A stretch of DNA of 64,000 bases from Megamerina dolium (Eukaryota; Arthropoda; Insecta; Diptera; Megamerinidae), in NCBI GenBank assembly GCA_963854835.1, contig OY978525.1, positions 74,084,128 to 74,148,127 of the forward strand. Direction: 5' to 3'. Position 1 is the first letter of the stretch. Each line of letters begins with the position of its first letter. A program made the translations under genes and the position numbers. Positions 45,209 through 56,035 of this stretch are shown here, in pieces. The notes under the pieces were generated by a model. That model was not told where the DNA came from. It did not search any database and saw only the letters and a program-made list of their open reading frames with translations.

Positions 45209-46960
45209 TTAGGCCGAAAATAACATGCTTCGCCAGCCATCTCTGTTCTTCGCTAGCTGGAGCCAGTTAGAAATTCCAAGCGCCGTCAGGTTCTCCAGTA
45301 CTTGGTCTTTCCACCGGAGGTTTGGTCTTCTTCTTCTCAGTCGTCCTCCAGCGGGTTCCGAATATAACACCTTCTTAGCTGGAGCGTGTTCTTCCATTCG
45401 CTCGACGGGACCTAGCCAGCGCAGCCGCTGGATTTTGATGCGCTTTACTATGTCAATATCGGCATACAGCTCGTACAGCTCATGGTTGTACCTTATTCGG
45501 TACTCGCCACCAACGCAAATAGGTCCAAAGTTCTTGCGTAGAACTTTTCTCTCGAAAACTCCAAGCATTCGCTCATCCGAGGTGGAAATTGTCCAGGCTT
45601 CAGCGCCATATGTTAGGACAGGCATGATGAGAGACTTGTAGAGTGTAGTTTTCGTTCTTCGAGAGAGGGCTCGACTTCTCAATTGCTTACTCAGCCCAAA
45701 GTACCACCTGTTAGCAAGAGTTATCCTACGCATGATCTCCAAGCTGACGTCATTACTGCTGTTAATGCTGGTTCCAAGATAGACATAGTCCCTTACTACT
45801 TCAAAAGCGTAGTTGTCAACAGTGACGTGCTGTCCAAGACGCCTGGACTCTTTGTTTGTTGACACTAGATACTTCGTCTTGCCCTCGTTCTCCGTGAGAC
45901 CCATCCGACGCGACTCTCTTTCCAACTCTGAGAATGCTGCACTGACTGCTCGCGTGTTTATGCCGATTATGTCAATATCGTCGGCATACGCTAACAGCAT
46001 GACACTTTTGTTGAATTGTGCCATTATGTCGTAGATCAGTAGCTCGTATTAATTTCTCCATAATAAGATTGAAGAAGTCGCACGATAACGAATCACCTTG
46101 TCTGAAACCCCGTTCGGTATTAAACGGTGCGGAGAGGTCCTTCCCAATTTTCACTGCACAACGGGAGTTATGCAATGTCATTCTACAAAGTCGAATGAGC
46201 TTTGCAGGATTACCGAACTCAGACATTGTTGCGTAGAGGTAATCCCTTACCGGACTGTCGAAAGCGGCTTTATAATCAACAAATAGGTGGTGTGTGTCGA
46301 TCTGTTTTTCTTGGGTCTTCTCCAGGATTTGGCGCAGTGTGAAAATCTGGTCGATGGTGGATTTACCAGTTCTGAAGCCACACTGATACGGTCCAATCAG
46401 ATTGCTGAGCATAGGCTTCAACCTTTCACACAATACGCTCGATAGAACCTTGTATGCGATGCTCAGGAGACTTATTCCACGGTAGTTGACGCAAATTGTG
46501 GGGTCTCCTTTTTTATGTACAGGACAGAGAACACTGAACCTCCAATCATCAGGCATGCTTTCATCCGACCATATTCTGCTTATGAGCTGGTGCATGCAGG
46601 TGAGCAGCACATCGCCTCCGGTCTTAAACAACTCGGCAGGCAGGCCATCAGCACCTGCAGCTTTGTTGTTCTTCAGCCTTAAAATGGCCGTTTCATCCTC
46701 GTCATAGTCGGGTGATGAAACATCAACACCATCATCTGTAATTGGGGTTATCGGGCAAACTCCTAAACTGGCGGAATTGTTCGTAGCATCGCCATTCAGT
46801 AACGTGGAGAGTTGTTCCCTCCATAGGCTCAGTACACTCTGGACATCCGTTACCAGATTCCCATTTCCATCACGACAAAAAGAAGCTCCGGGATTTAAAC
46901 CTCCACTCAGGCGCTTGATCTTTCGAAGAATTTTCGAGTCTCATTCTTGTCGGTACACAT
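45209..46960 (-). pseudogene. RTE reverse transcriptase, copy A
   Basis: Frames 46631-45972 and 46024-45209 give WRFSVLCPVHKKGDPTICVN, YRGISLLSIAYKVLSSVLCE, QCGFRTGKSTIDQIFTLRQI, HHLFVDYKAAFDSPVRDYLY (Asp), RGFRQGDSLSCDFFNLIMEK, then after a shift LLAYADDIDIIG (YADD), KTKYLVSTNKESRRLGQHVT and RWLGPVERMEEHAPAKKVLY. Both Asp of YADD are kept. One frameshift at about 46000 and another upstream near 46640 separate pieces. Copies B and C are nearly identical in wording. Confidence 0.87.
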
Positions 46961-46976
46961 CTCTATCTCCTCACAC

Positions 46977-48209
46977 TCACATCTTTCTTGTTCTCTTTTC
47001 TTGCGCCTGAAAAGACGTCTCTCTGTACCGCTCCTTAACAGCTCGCGTTGCACCTGCACGCAGGGTTTTTCTGTAGGCGGCGTCTTTCTCTGCGGTAGCG
47101 TCGCAACACTCCTGATCATACCACTCATTCCTCAGAGGCCGGTAGTAACCGATTACCTCCTCGGCAGCAGTAGTCATGGAGTGGGATATATGTGTCCACC
47201 GTGCGCATGTATCATCAAGTGGGGGAGTGTTCTGCATAAGCAGATCCGATAGTCGAGTGGAAAATGCATCTGCTGTCTCTGGTGATCGCAGCTTACTGAC
47301 GTCGAGCTTTCTCTGTGTGGGACTTTTCTTGTTATTTGCGACACATAAGCGTGTGCGCACCTTAGCTGCAACAAGATAGTGATCCGAGTCGATATTGGCA
47401 CCACGGATCGATTTCACGCCCATCACACTGGAAGCATGCCTTCCGTCAATCACCACATGATCAATTTGGTTTCTTGTACGTTGATCTGGAGACAGCCATG
47501 TCGCTTTGTGGATGTCGAGATGCTGGAATCTGGTACCACCAATTACCATGTTTCGTGCTGTGGCGAAGTCGATCAGCTTCATTCCGTTATCGGAGGTGTC
47601 CTGGTGGAGGCTGAATTTTCCGACAGTTGGACCAAAGGTACCTTCCTTGCCCACCCTGGCATTAAAGTTGTCAAGCACGATTTTGATATCGTGGCGTGGG
47701 CAGCGGTCGTAAGCTTCTTCGAGGCGCTGGAAGAAGCTCTCCTTGGTCACATTGTCCTTCTCATCCGTCGGAGCGTGGGCACATATAAGGCTGATGTTGA
47801 AGAATTTTGCCTTGATGTGGATTGTGGCCAGCCGTTCGTTTACAGGCGTGAACTGTGAGACAAGATGTCGTAGTCTCTTGCTGACCAAAAATCCACATCC
47901 TAATTCGTGCCTTTAAGCGTGGCAACTGTAGTAGATGTCACAGGACGCTCTTTTGGAGCAGCCCTGTCCTGTCCATCGCATTTCCTGGAGAGCGGTGATG
48001 TCAGCTCTGTATTTTTCGAGGACATCAACCAGCTGGATAGAGGCACCCTCCCTATAAAGGGACCGGACATTCCAGGTGCATATCCGTAAATCATTGTCCT
48101 TTTTTCGTTTGCGGGGGTCATCAACAAAAGTGGTAGTCCTTATCCGAGGCATATTTGTTTTTTTCATTGGGGGGTTTTTTATGTGGCGGGTCCCAAACCC
48201 AACACACAA
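46977..48209 (-). pseudogene. RTE endonuclease domain
   Basis: The frame 48209-47913 reads KDNDLRICTWNVRSLYREGA and DITALQEMRWTGQG (endonuclease Asn and Glu motifs), then stops. The frame 47888-46977 continues NISLICAHAPTDEKDN, KIVLDNFNARVGKEGTFG (GDFNA-type motif with the GD altered to DN), TWLSPDQRTRNQIDHVVIDG and NIDSDHYLVAAKVR (the SDH motif). Altered GDFNAR would weaken catalysis. A linker rich in Lys/Arg leads to RT. Confidence 0.83.
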
Positions 48210-48243
48210 CCTCTAACCGAGGAGATTTTCGCCAGCTTATTTA

Positions 48244-48522
48244 CATAAAGCATAAATTTAATATCGAAAAGATTTTTCTTTCGAACGGTACCCACCTGTC
48301 GGCAAGTAATTGGCAATTCTTTCGGCAGTAACAATTTTCCATGGAAAAGTTTCTAAAAGAACTCTGTGGCAAAGCTCAAAAAAGGTGATGCCGTTCGGAA
48401 CCAGCTAAAATAAGTAGGTCCCTTCTAATACTGTACAAAATTTAACACGTACAACAGTACTGGAAGAGAATCTCGGTTAACCTTACTTATTACTTATAGA
48501 CCCTTCAGGGTTTATAAGTAAC
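48244..48522 (+). mobile_element. tRNA-derived SINE, copy 2 (5'-truncated)
   Basis: Begins inside the SINE body (CATAAATTTAATATCGAAAAG, where the full copies have GATGCATAACAAATTTAATATCG) and continues CGAACGGTACCCACCTGTCGG and CGGAACC(A)GCTAAAATAAGTAGG. The tRNA-like head with A and B boxes is missing. The 3' part (after AGAATCTCGG) diverges into a CTTATAGACCCTTCAGGG hairpin. It abuts the RTE 5' end on the left and the mariner MITE on the right. Confidence 0.8.
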
Positions 48523-48525
48523 ATA

Positions 48526-49085
48526 CATTCTGTCAAATAAGTACCCGGAATTTCTCATTTTTAATTTTCCCTCGGAGAATATTCCAAAAATTTTTTTTTC
48601 CAGGTGGCACAACTGTCAGCCACTATTCTGTGAATTTTTATTGCAATGTGTCATTTAGTTTTGTTACGGCGTCATTAGGAACAAGTCAACCTTTTGTGTG
48701 CGTTGCGATTTCTTCTCGCCCCTCTTTGAACGATTTATACCAATCGTAAACTTGAGTTTTCGACATGGTTGAATCACCAAATGTTTTTTTCAACATTTCC
48801 AATGTTTTGGCACAAGAAATTTCGTTTGAAACACAAAATTTCACACAAACTCTTTGTTCGATATTTTTATCCATAGTAAAAATCGCAACGCACACAAAAG
48901 GTTGACTTGTTCCTAATGACGCCGTAAACAAACTAAATGACATATAGCAATAAAAATTCACAGAATAGTGGCTGACAGTTGTGCCAACCTGGGAAAAAAA
49001 ATTTTTTGAATTATTTGAATTTTTTGAAATATTCTCAGAGGGAAAAATAAAAATGAGAATTTCCGGGTACTTATTTGACAGAATG
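48526..49085. mobile_element. Mariner-derived long-TIR MITE, copy B (complete)
   Basis: 560 bp between TA dinucleotides (48524-48525 and 49086-49087). Ends are CATTCTGTCAAATAAGTACC and its reverse complement GGTACTTATTTGACAGAATG. The arms are about 185 bp (48526-48710) and 205 bp (48881-49085), the left one lacking about 20 bp. The centre and right arm boundary encode a mariner transposase N-terminus. Such arms would give a long hairpin in single-stranded form. Confidence 0.92.
48686..48874 (-). pseudogene. Mariner transposase N-terminal HTH in MITE B
   Basis: A 62-codon frame from ATG 48874: MDKNIEQRVCVKFCVSNEIS, KTLEMLKKTFGDSTMSKTQV, then YDWYKSFKEGREE and a stop. It matches the first HTH of mariner transposases and stops where the arm begins; no catalytic domain. 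If expressed, it could only bind DNA. Confidence 0.75.
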
Positions 49086-49087
49086 TA

Positions 49088-49389
49088 TATTTATTTTATT
49101 TTTCTTACATATGTATGTACACAATTAAATTAAATAAACAATAGCTGTAAATAATAATTGTATATACATATTTGTATGTTTACGTAGGAATGAACTTGAC
49201 ATTGTATTTGTATATATATGTAAGACACGTCGAGAGTATTTCATAAAAAATTAGTACACAAAAACGAAAAGCTTAAATTTGTCGTCTTACAATTGCATGA
49301 GACCGTAAGCGACTGCGACGAAAATTTTACAATCACAATAAAAAGTGAATTATTGGAAAAGCGCTAGCACTCACATAACTTATATATAT
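49088..49389. other. AT-rich spacer
   Basis: No supported feature. Confidence 0.4.
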
Positions 49390-49682
49390 ATTTTTTCCAT
49401 ATAGTTATTGCTTAATTGTATCTTTCTTATTTGGAAATTTATAATGTATATTCTAATCTTAAAAAGCTATTATAATAGCAATGTGCTTATGAAATAACAT
49501 TTAATGACCTACTACAAAAATCACAAAGCAAAGATTTACAATTTACAACTGTATTTTTTAAAAATTATGTTGACATAAGAAGCTTTCTCTTTAATCTTAT
49601 ACTCGCCGCACTACATCAGAGACGGTGGGAATTTGAAGGTCATTGTGAATGTGTATATTTTTGATATACCATGGAGCGCGAG
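49390..49682 (-). mobile_element. Jockey-type LINE 3' fragment (family C, second copy)
   Basis: Minus-strand text APWYIKNIHIHNDLQIPTVS followed by a deletion relative to 20303-20657 and the same 3' UTR (GCTATTATAATAGCA-type and TAATGACCTA words on the plus strand). The 5' side is fused directly to the RTE copy C at about 49682. Confidence 0.72.
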
Positions 49683-51662
49683 TGATTTGATCAGGAGTGT
49701 CGCGACGCTACCGCAGAGAAAGACGCCGCCTACAGAAAAACCATTCGTGCAGGCGCAACGCGAGCTGTTAAGGAGCGCTATAGAGAGAAAAGGAGTGCAG
49801 AGAGATGTCTTTTCAGGCGCAAGAAGAGGGAGTTGGAAAGACGCGAGTGTGAGGAGATAGAGATGTGTACCGACAAGAATGAGACTCGAAAATTCTTTGA
49901 AAAGATCAAGCGCCTGAGTGGAGGTTTAAATCCCGGAGCCTCTTCTTGTCGTGATGGAAATTTAAATCTGGTTACGGATGTCCAGAGTGTACTGAGCCTA
50001 TGGAGGGAACACTTCTCCGCGTTACTGAATGGCGATGCTAGGAACAATTCCGCCAGTGGAGAGGATTGCCCGATAACCCCGATTACAGATGATGGTGTTG
50101 ATGTTCCACCACCCGACCATGACGAGGTTGAAACGGCCATTTTAAGGCTGAAGAACAACAAAGCTGCAGGTGCTGATGGCCTGCCTGCCGAGTTTTTTCA
50201 GAACGGAGGCGATGAGCTGCTCGCCTGCATGCACCAGCTCATAAGCAGAATATGGTCGAAAGAAAGCATGCCTGATGATTGGAGGCTTAGTGTTCTCTGT
50301 CCTGTACATAAAAAAGGAGACCCCACAATTTGCGCCAACTACCGTGGAATAAGTCTCCTGAGTATCGCATACAAGGTCCTATCGACCGTATTGTGTGAAA
50401 GATTGAAGCCCATGCTCCACAACCTGATTGGACCTTCTCAGTGTGGCGTCAGACCTGGTAAATCCACCATCGACCAGATTTTCACACTGCGCCAAATCCT
50501 GGAGAAGGCCCAAGAAAAACAGATCGACACACACCACCTATTTGTTGATTATAAAGCCGATTTCGACAGTCCGGTAAGGGATTACCTCTATGCAACAATG
50601 TCTGAGTTGGGTATTCCTGCAAAGCTCATTCGACTTTGTAGAATGACACTGCATAACTCCCGTTGTGCAGTGAAAATTGGGAAGGACCTCTCCGCACCGT
50701 TTAATACCGAACGGGGTTTCAGACAAGGTGATTCGTTATCGTGCGACTTCTTCAATCTTATTATGGAGAAAATAATACGAGCTTCTGATTTACGACATAA
50801 TGGCACTATCTTCAACAAAAGCGTCATGCTGTTAGCGTATGCCGACGATAATGACATAATCGGTATGAACACGCGAGCAGTCAGTGCAGCATTCTCAGAG
50901 TTAGAAAGAGAGTCGCGTCGGGTGGGTCTGACGGTGAACGAGGGCAAGACGAAGTATCTAGTGTCAACAAACAAAGAGTCCCGGCGTCTTGGACAGCACG
51001 TCACTGTTGACAACTACGCTTTTGAATTAGTAAGGGACTTTGTCTATCTTGGAACCAGCATTAACAGCAGTAATGACGTCAGCATGGAAATATTGCGAAG
51101 GATCACTCTTGCAAACAGGTGCTATTTTGGGCTAAGTATGCAACTGAGAAGTCGAGCTCTCTCTCGAAGAACTAAAACTACACTCTACAAGTCTCTCATC
51201 ATGCCTGTCCTAACATATGGCGCTGAAGCCTGGACAATTTCCACCTCGGATGAGCGAATGCTTGGAGTTTTCGTTGGAAAAGTCCTACGCAAGATCTTTG
51301 GACCCATTTGCGGTGGTGGCGAGTACCGAATAAGGTACAACCATGAGCTGTACGAGCTGTATGCCGATATTGACATAGTAAAGCGCATCAAAATCCAGCG
51401 ACTGCGCTGGCTAGGTCATGTTGAGCGAATGGAAGAACACGCTCCAGCTAAGAGGGTGTTATATTCGGAACCCGCTGGAGGACGACGCAGAAGAGGAAGA
51501 CCTAACCTCCGGTGGAAAGACCAAGTACTGGAGAACCTGACGGCGCTTGGAATTTCTAACTGGCGCCAATTAGCGAAGAACAGAGATGGCTGGCGAGCAT
51601 ATTATATTCGGCCTAAATCGATATTCGGTTGTTATGGCTACATAAGTAAGTAAGTAAGTAAG
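49683..51662 (+). mobile_element. RTE-clade LINE, 5'-truncated copy C
   Basis: Begins in the linker between endonuclease and RT (GATCAGGAGTGTCGCGACGC, 49689) and runs to a TAAG-repeat tail (51642-51662). It is the most intact RT of the window. Confidence 0.9.
49689..51653 (+). CDS. RTE reverse transcriptase, long open frame
   Basis: About 655 codons open from the truncation point; no in-frame ATG at the usual start. Motifs: KRLSGGLNPGASSCRDGNLN, NKAAGADGLPAEFFQNGGDE, SVLCPVHKKGDPTICANYRG, ISLLSIAYKVLSTVLCERLK, HHLFVDYKADFDSPVRDYLY (catalytic Asp; usual AF is DF here), RGFRQGDSLSCDFFNLIMEK, LLAYADDNDIIGMN (YADD), YLVSTNKESRRLGQHVTVDN, then the C-terminal RIKIQRLRWLGHVERMEEHA and GRRRRGRPNLRWKDQVLENL. 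Last residues run into the repeat tail because of a small shift near 51600. Endonuclease is absent. Confidence 0.87.
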   Translation, partial: DQECRDATAEKDAAYRKTIRAGATRAVKERYREKRSAERCLFRRKKRELERRECEEIEMCTDKNETRKFFEKIKRLSGGLNPGASSCRDGNLNLVTDVQSVLSLWREHFSALLNGDARNNSASGEDCPITPITDDGVDVPPPDHDEVETAILRLKNNKAAGADGLPAEFFQNGGDELLACMHQLISRIWSKESMPDDWRLSVLCPVHKKGDPTICANYRGISLLSIAYKVLSTVLCERLKPMLHNLIGPSQCGVRPGKSTIDQIFTLRQILEKAQEKQIDTHHLFVDYKADFDSPVRDYLYATMSELGIPAKLIRLCRMTLHNSRCAVKIGKDLSAPFNTERGFRQGDSLSCDFFNLIMEKIIRASDLRHNGTIFNKSVMLLAYADDNDIIGMNTRAVSAAFSELERESRRVGLTVNEGKTKYLVSTNKESRRLGQHVTVDNYAFELVRDFVYLGTSINSSNDVSMEILRRITLANRCYFGLSMQLRSRALSRRTKTTLYKSLIMPVLTYGAEAWTISTSDERMLGVFVGKVLRKIFGPICGGGEYRIRYNHELYELYADIDIVKRIKIQRLRWLGHVERMEEHAPAKRVLYSEPAGGRRRRGRPNLRWKDQVLENLTALGISNWRQLAKNRDGWRAYYIRPKSIFGCYGYISK

Positions 51663-52200
51663 TATAATTAAGCGTATATTGATACTCACGAGATATATTT
51701 GTTTGAATGAGGGAGTTTTCCGCCGGTAAACTTTTAACGTCGGTTGCACTGATGGTGGCAATGTTGTAATAGTAATACTAATAATCTGCAAATAAACAAA
51801 ATAATAAAGAAATCAGTAAAAGCATTTATAAATTATTAATAAGCCAGAGATTAAGACTTATTTGTTGTGCCCATAATACTATGTTGAATATGCAAGTAAC
51901 GAACGCTGTAATTTTATAATGTTGACACATACAACACAACATTCCAGACCATAAATTCGCCAAATATGCTCACAAAGACTAAATGTGATTACAATTCACT
52001 TTTGGCGAATTTATGATCTGGTTCGATTTTGACTGCACTGAACCGCTCACCACCAGTTGCATTTCACCACAAAAGTTACATAAATTCAAAGCACTACAAT
52101 GGATGCAAATTTAACAAATTTTAACTAAATTCTGTCCTATTTCACTACGAAACACAGCACTTTCACTCTTCTTTTTTTTTTTCAATTGCATATTCAACAT
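51663..52200. other. Spacer with a 21-bp inverted repeat
   Basis: CCAGACCATAAATTCGCCAAA (51944-51964) and TTTGGCGAATTTATGATCTGG (52001-52021) are inverted with one mismatch around a 36-base loop. Otherwise no feature was seen. Confidence 0.6.
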
Positions 52201-52560
52201 AGATGCACTTTAATAAAATCAAAAAAAATTGTAAACAATTCACTTACTTCAGCTATTGGCTGTATCCAAAATTAACAATTGTATTGCTTAATATAGATAT
52301 ACTTGATTCTTTTCTGTTAATATAAATGCATAAATGATAGACGCAATATACCAAAATCAAAAGAAATTACAAAAAAAAATTACTTACTTGAGCTGTTGGA
52401 TGTATCAAAAATTACCAAATCTATTGCTTGTATAACTTATCTTGAATTATCTTATCCACTTGAACTTATTATCTTATCTTGATGGCTTCTTCTTGCTTCC
52501 TTCTTTTCTGTTAATATAATTAAATCCAATAAAATCTTATAAAATTTTCGCCAACTTACC
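52200..52560. repeat. Degenerate tandem repeat, about 140 bp x 2-3
   Basis: The series AAAATCAAAA, TTACTTACTT, AGCT-TTGG-TGTATC, AAAATTA, TATTGCTT and TTCTTTTCTGTTAATATAA recurs from about 52205, 52340 and, in part, 52480. Confidence 0.5.
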
Positions 52561-52898
52561 AATTTGATCGTATCAATGTAAAATTATTACAAACTTTTTG
52601 ACAGTTCAACATTTGTTCATTGTCAACATTATTGACCCTCTGATTGACCACAAGAATATGAATGTTTATTTTTTATGCCCCTATTGCCGTTCACCACTCA
52701 ACCCAGTTTGGTCGTCTTAGAGTCGACCCGACTTCAACAAGACCAAACTATTTTTTGGTATTGTGGTACACCACTGTTTTCGGTTGAAATTGTTATGGCG
52801 TTACCAGCTTAAAATATCACTTATGACAGAAAAGTGGTCGATTAAAAGTAAAAATTAAGGAAATATACAATTGTGTTTTGCTGTGAAAATTATTTAAA

Positions 52899-53017
52899 AT
52901 GGATATTAGTGTAGATTTGTTTTATGAAGATGAAAACGAAGACGCGAAAATTGATTTGCTACGCTTACGGAGAAAAATTCGTGATGACTCTAACCCTCTT
53001 GAACTACCTAGCGAAAA
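52899..53017 (+). pseudogene. HARBI1-like transposase, exon 1
   Basis: From ATG 52899 it reads MDISVDLFYEDENEDAKIDL and LRLRRKIRDDSNPLELPSEK, an acidic leader. It ends at a donor GTATAAATAT (53018). The intron 53018-53068 is 51 bp with a TTTTTTATAG acceptor. Confidence 0.65.
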
Positions 53018-53068
53018 GTATAAATATTGTTCAAAATAAATAAAAGCAAATAATAAATTTTTTTATAG

Positions 53069-53345
53069 ATTTATTAACTATTTTCGACTGAGCAAAGAGG
53101 CATTTTGCTTTTTGCTGGATGACGTAAAAGACCATTTCAAGAAATCTGTGCGTGTCGTATCTATACCACCAATATTGAAATTGTGTGCTGCTCTTAGATT
53201 TTTCGCTGATGGAAGCTACCAGAAGAGCAGCGGCAATGACTTCAATATAGGAGTGGCTCAATCTACAATGCCACTTGTTTTAAAAGAAGTATTAGATGTA
53301 TTGGAGACGAAACAGACGCTGCAAGGAGTATCAGAAATAATATAA
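53069..53345 (+). pseudogene. HARBI1-like transposase, exon 2 (N-terminal helical domain)
   Basis: The exon continues in frame with FINYFRLSKEAFCFLLDDVK, VSIPPILKLCAALRFFADGS, NDFNIGVAQSTMPLVLKEVL and ends at a stop at 53345. This is the helical region before the nuclease DDE domain in HARBI1 proteins. The domain with the catalytic residues is missing. Confidence 0.75.
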
Positions 53346-53469
53346 TGCGTTCTTTCCAAGCTCAATAAATTTATCTCTTATTTATTTTTTAAATTCATTT
53401 CAGTCTTTTTTGGTAAATGGAAGATAACTTAAATTATTTAAAAAAAAAATCTTATTTTCTTAGATTCAC

Positions 53470-53565
53470 GTCTACTTTGTTAGCTTGGATTCTGGTCCAT
53501 TAGTTGAACAAGCCTCTCAAATTGAGCTTTGGTTGTAATTTTTAAACTTCTGAAAATGTATAAAA
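53470..53565 (-). pseudogene. Harbinger Myb/SANT-like partner, fragment
   Basis: On the minus strand, after an acceptor-like TTTTCAG, the frame reads RSLKITTKAQFERLVQLMDQ NPS then stop. The pattern QFxxLVxLMxxNP is the start of the Myb/MADF-like DNA-binding protein that accompanies Harbinger transposases. Short, so moderate support. Confidence 0.5.
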
Positions 53566-53860
53566 TGTTGAGAAATTACAATATGAAGCCAAGCTAATTA
53601 TTACTTACGATCTCTCCATTATTTTTGGCTTTATTAGTTTAAAGTAAACTGCAACTGATGCAAACACAACTGCTTATGAGCAGTGGTGTATATTTAACGT
53701 GCTTGTCGACCAAACTGAAACAGAGTTGCAAACGGCAATACCACAAAAATAATGAACACAATCAAAAAAATCAGCCGCCAGTCGAGTTGAGAACGGCAAT
53801 ATGAATTTCTCGACGGCGACCAAACTGTTACAAAAGTTGTGAACCGCAATAGGGGCATTA

Positions 53861-54272
<412 letters not shown>

Positions 54273-54294
54273 AGTTCGTTGAGTTTATTCGTTG

Positions 54295-54574
54295 AGTTAA
54301 AATCTTGAACTAAACTTGAAAAAATTCTTAATCTAAAAAGGTAAACTAACTTTGGTAATTCCTGGAATCAGCGTCAGTTTGGCTACGCATGTTGGTGTTC
54401 TGCTGACGATGCGTTTAAGCTATGCTACTAGGACTGTTGTGCAACGTGAATATGATAACTGCATTTATGCTGGGAATGTTATGCTACGTGACGAATTCGA
54501 TGATTATGCTCAAGTTACCGAAATTGCTGTTCACAGGATTTATATGTGAAGAGTTAACATGTACTGTGTTAACT
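54295..54574 (-). repeat. Errantivirus-like 3' LTR
   Basis: 280 bp; on the minus strand it starts AGTTAACACAGTACATG and ends GATTTTAACT. It matches 59335-59597 with scattered substitutions (roughly one in 15-20). Confidence 0.82.
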
Positions 54575-54649
54575 CCTCCGCTCTTAAAAACGTTCGTCCT
54601 CGAATGTGGTCAAAAGTAGGGTAAATTATTGAAGCTGAAATATGTTGAT

Positions 54650-56035
54650 TGATCGTTTGGAAGATCTTTGGTTTGCTTTAGGCGCGAGTTTGTCCTGGGC
54701 ATCTGGCTTGCGTCCAAATTTGATGCGATGATTATCTTATTTTGACCTTTCCTTCACGCTTTGCAAAAGATTATTAGAATGCAAAGGGTGGCTGTAACTG
54801 CTCCAAGCGATAGTTTACCGTTAGATATTGTCACTGTCTTTAGGGAATTTATCATCTAAGTGTTGTTTATATGAAGCTCTTTTAACGCTTCGAGTGAAAG
54901 CACGTCGATTCGATCACTTTCGATAGGTGCTGGCTGCAGAACAGTTGGAATAGTTTGAAGCGGAATTATATCGTAATTGTAGTAGGTTTGACTTTTTATT
55001 TTCAGCGTTGCATTGTGAAATTTGACAAGTTGGGTCCCTTTAATTTTTTTGGATGTCGCGCCTGCATCTATTTCTCCATTGAAGCCATTGAATAGTAATC
55101 CACCGGGTTGTATTTCTTCTATCTGTGGGATGTGATGCTCGTTGCTGATGCTATAACTATACTATCCTGTTTACATTTTTCAAATTTCCCATAATTTTAT
55201 CAAGGGTTCCTAATTCCATAAATGTCTTTGTTTCCTTTTAATATTTCATTGAATTCAACAGTAATTATAGTTTTATTAGCCTTTATTACAGGTCTTATAA
55301 TAATTTTTGGAAGGTTTCTTTTATAGTTAGCGGTATCTTTACCAAGCACAAAATTGTCATGTTTTTGGAAATTACATTTATAATTGATATATCTAACGCT
55401 TCCTCAGCATTCTCAAATGGTATCTCTTCGTCTTCCAGTTGCATTAATGCGATTTCGATTTCACTTTTTTTAGTACTATTGAATTTAACATATCATTTTT
55501 AGCCCACTGTATGGCATATTTAATATTGATTAGCTCTTTTTTGATTAGCCTTATTTTATTTTGTAAGTTAATCATTTTTTCACTTTCGATACTTATGTCT
55601 TTCCTTATATTAACATTATTAATTCTTTTGTTAAAAACCCTATTTATTGTTTATCGTTATTGTTACTAAGCTGTTGTTTATGATTTCCAGGTCCTCATAA
55701 TCGGGAGATCCGCCTATAAATTTCCAGGCGGTACCCAGAATATTTATTGATCTCTTTTGTCGTGTTTTTCAGTTGGTTTAAGGGTGTCAAGGATCTGGAG
55801 GGATTGGATTAGCTCATGTCTTAGGATAGGGTATAGGATGTTATCGTGGGTAGTAACGAACTTGCATATGTCCGAAAGAAACTGTTCGTATTTGTCGATG
55901 CTGATTGTATATATCAGCCTAAGGGCTCCGTTTTGATTTTTCGCCGGTCCGCCATTTACTGTAACTGTACTGTGCAGTGGTGTAGTCGTATATTTCTATG
56001 GTCGCGGTAGTCGGGTAGATAAAAAGCATCCTGAA
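54650..56035 (-). pseudogene. Env-like region of errantivirus-like element, heavily broken
   Basis: Starting near 56035, minus-strand pieces in several frames include a hydrophobic leader (MLFIYPTTATIEI), a segment with LGTAWKFIGGSPDYEDLEI at about 55690-55745 that resembles the fusion-region end of errantivirus Env, then a helical part (NLQNKIRLIKKE-type, 55500-55600), a Lys-rich middle, and a C-terminal part with LSLEALKELHINNT near 54880. Many stops and indels separate them; it cannot make a protein. Assignment rests on position after integrase and the one clear motif. Confidence 0.55.

Larger units (their letters stand above)
45165..48243 (-). mobile_element. RTE-clade LINE, near full length, copy A
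   Basis: About 3.08 kb on the minus strand, from a short 5' leader (48243) through endonuclease and RT to an (AAGT)n tail at 45165-45180. The RTE layout is one main ORF with an APE endonuclease, RT and a short 3' end of simple repeats. Several frameshifts break it. Its right edge abuts a SINE at 48244. Confidence 0.88.
52676..53857 (+). mobile_element. PIF/Harbinger transposon remnant
   Basis: 1182 bp between TTA duplications (52673-52675 and 53858-53860). Terminal repeats: TGCCCCTATTGCCGTTCAC on the left; the right end, reverse-complemented, begins TGCCCCTATTGCGGTTCAC. A second shared word (CAGTTTGGTCG) follows inside both ends. The interior holds the N-terminal exons of a HARBI1-like nuclease on the plus strand and a Myb-like piece on the minus strand, the usual two-gene makeup of Harbinger. 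The catalytic region is deleted. Confidence 0.85.

Noticed and set aside
45813..46286. Plus-strand frames opposite the RTE RT
   Set aside because: They are antisense shadows of a strongly conserved RT on the minus strand; same for 33562-34037 and the minus frames at 50538-51391.
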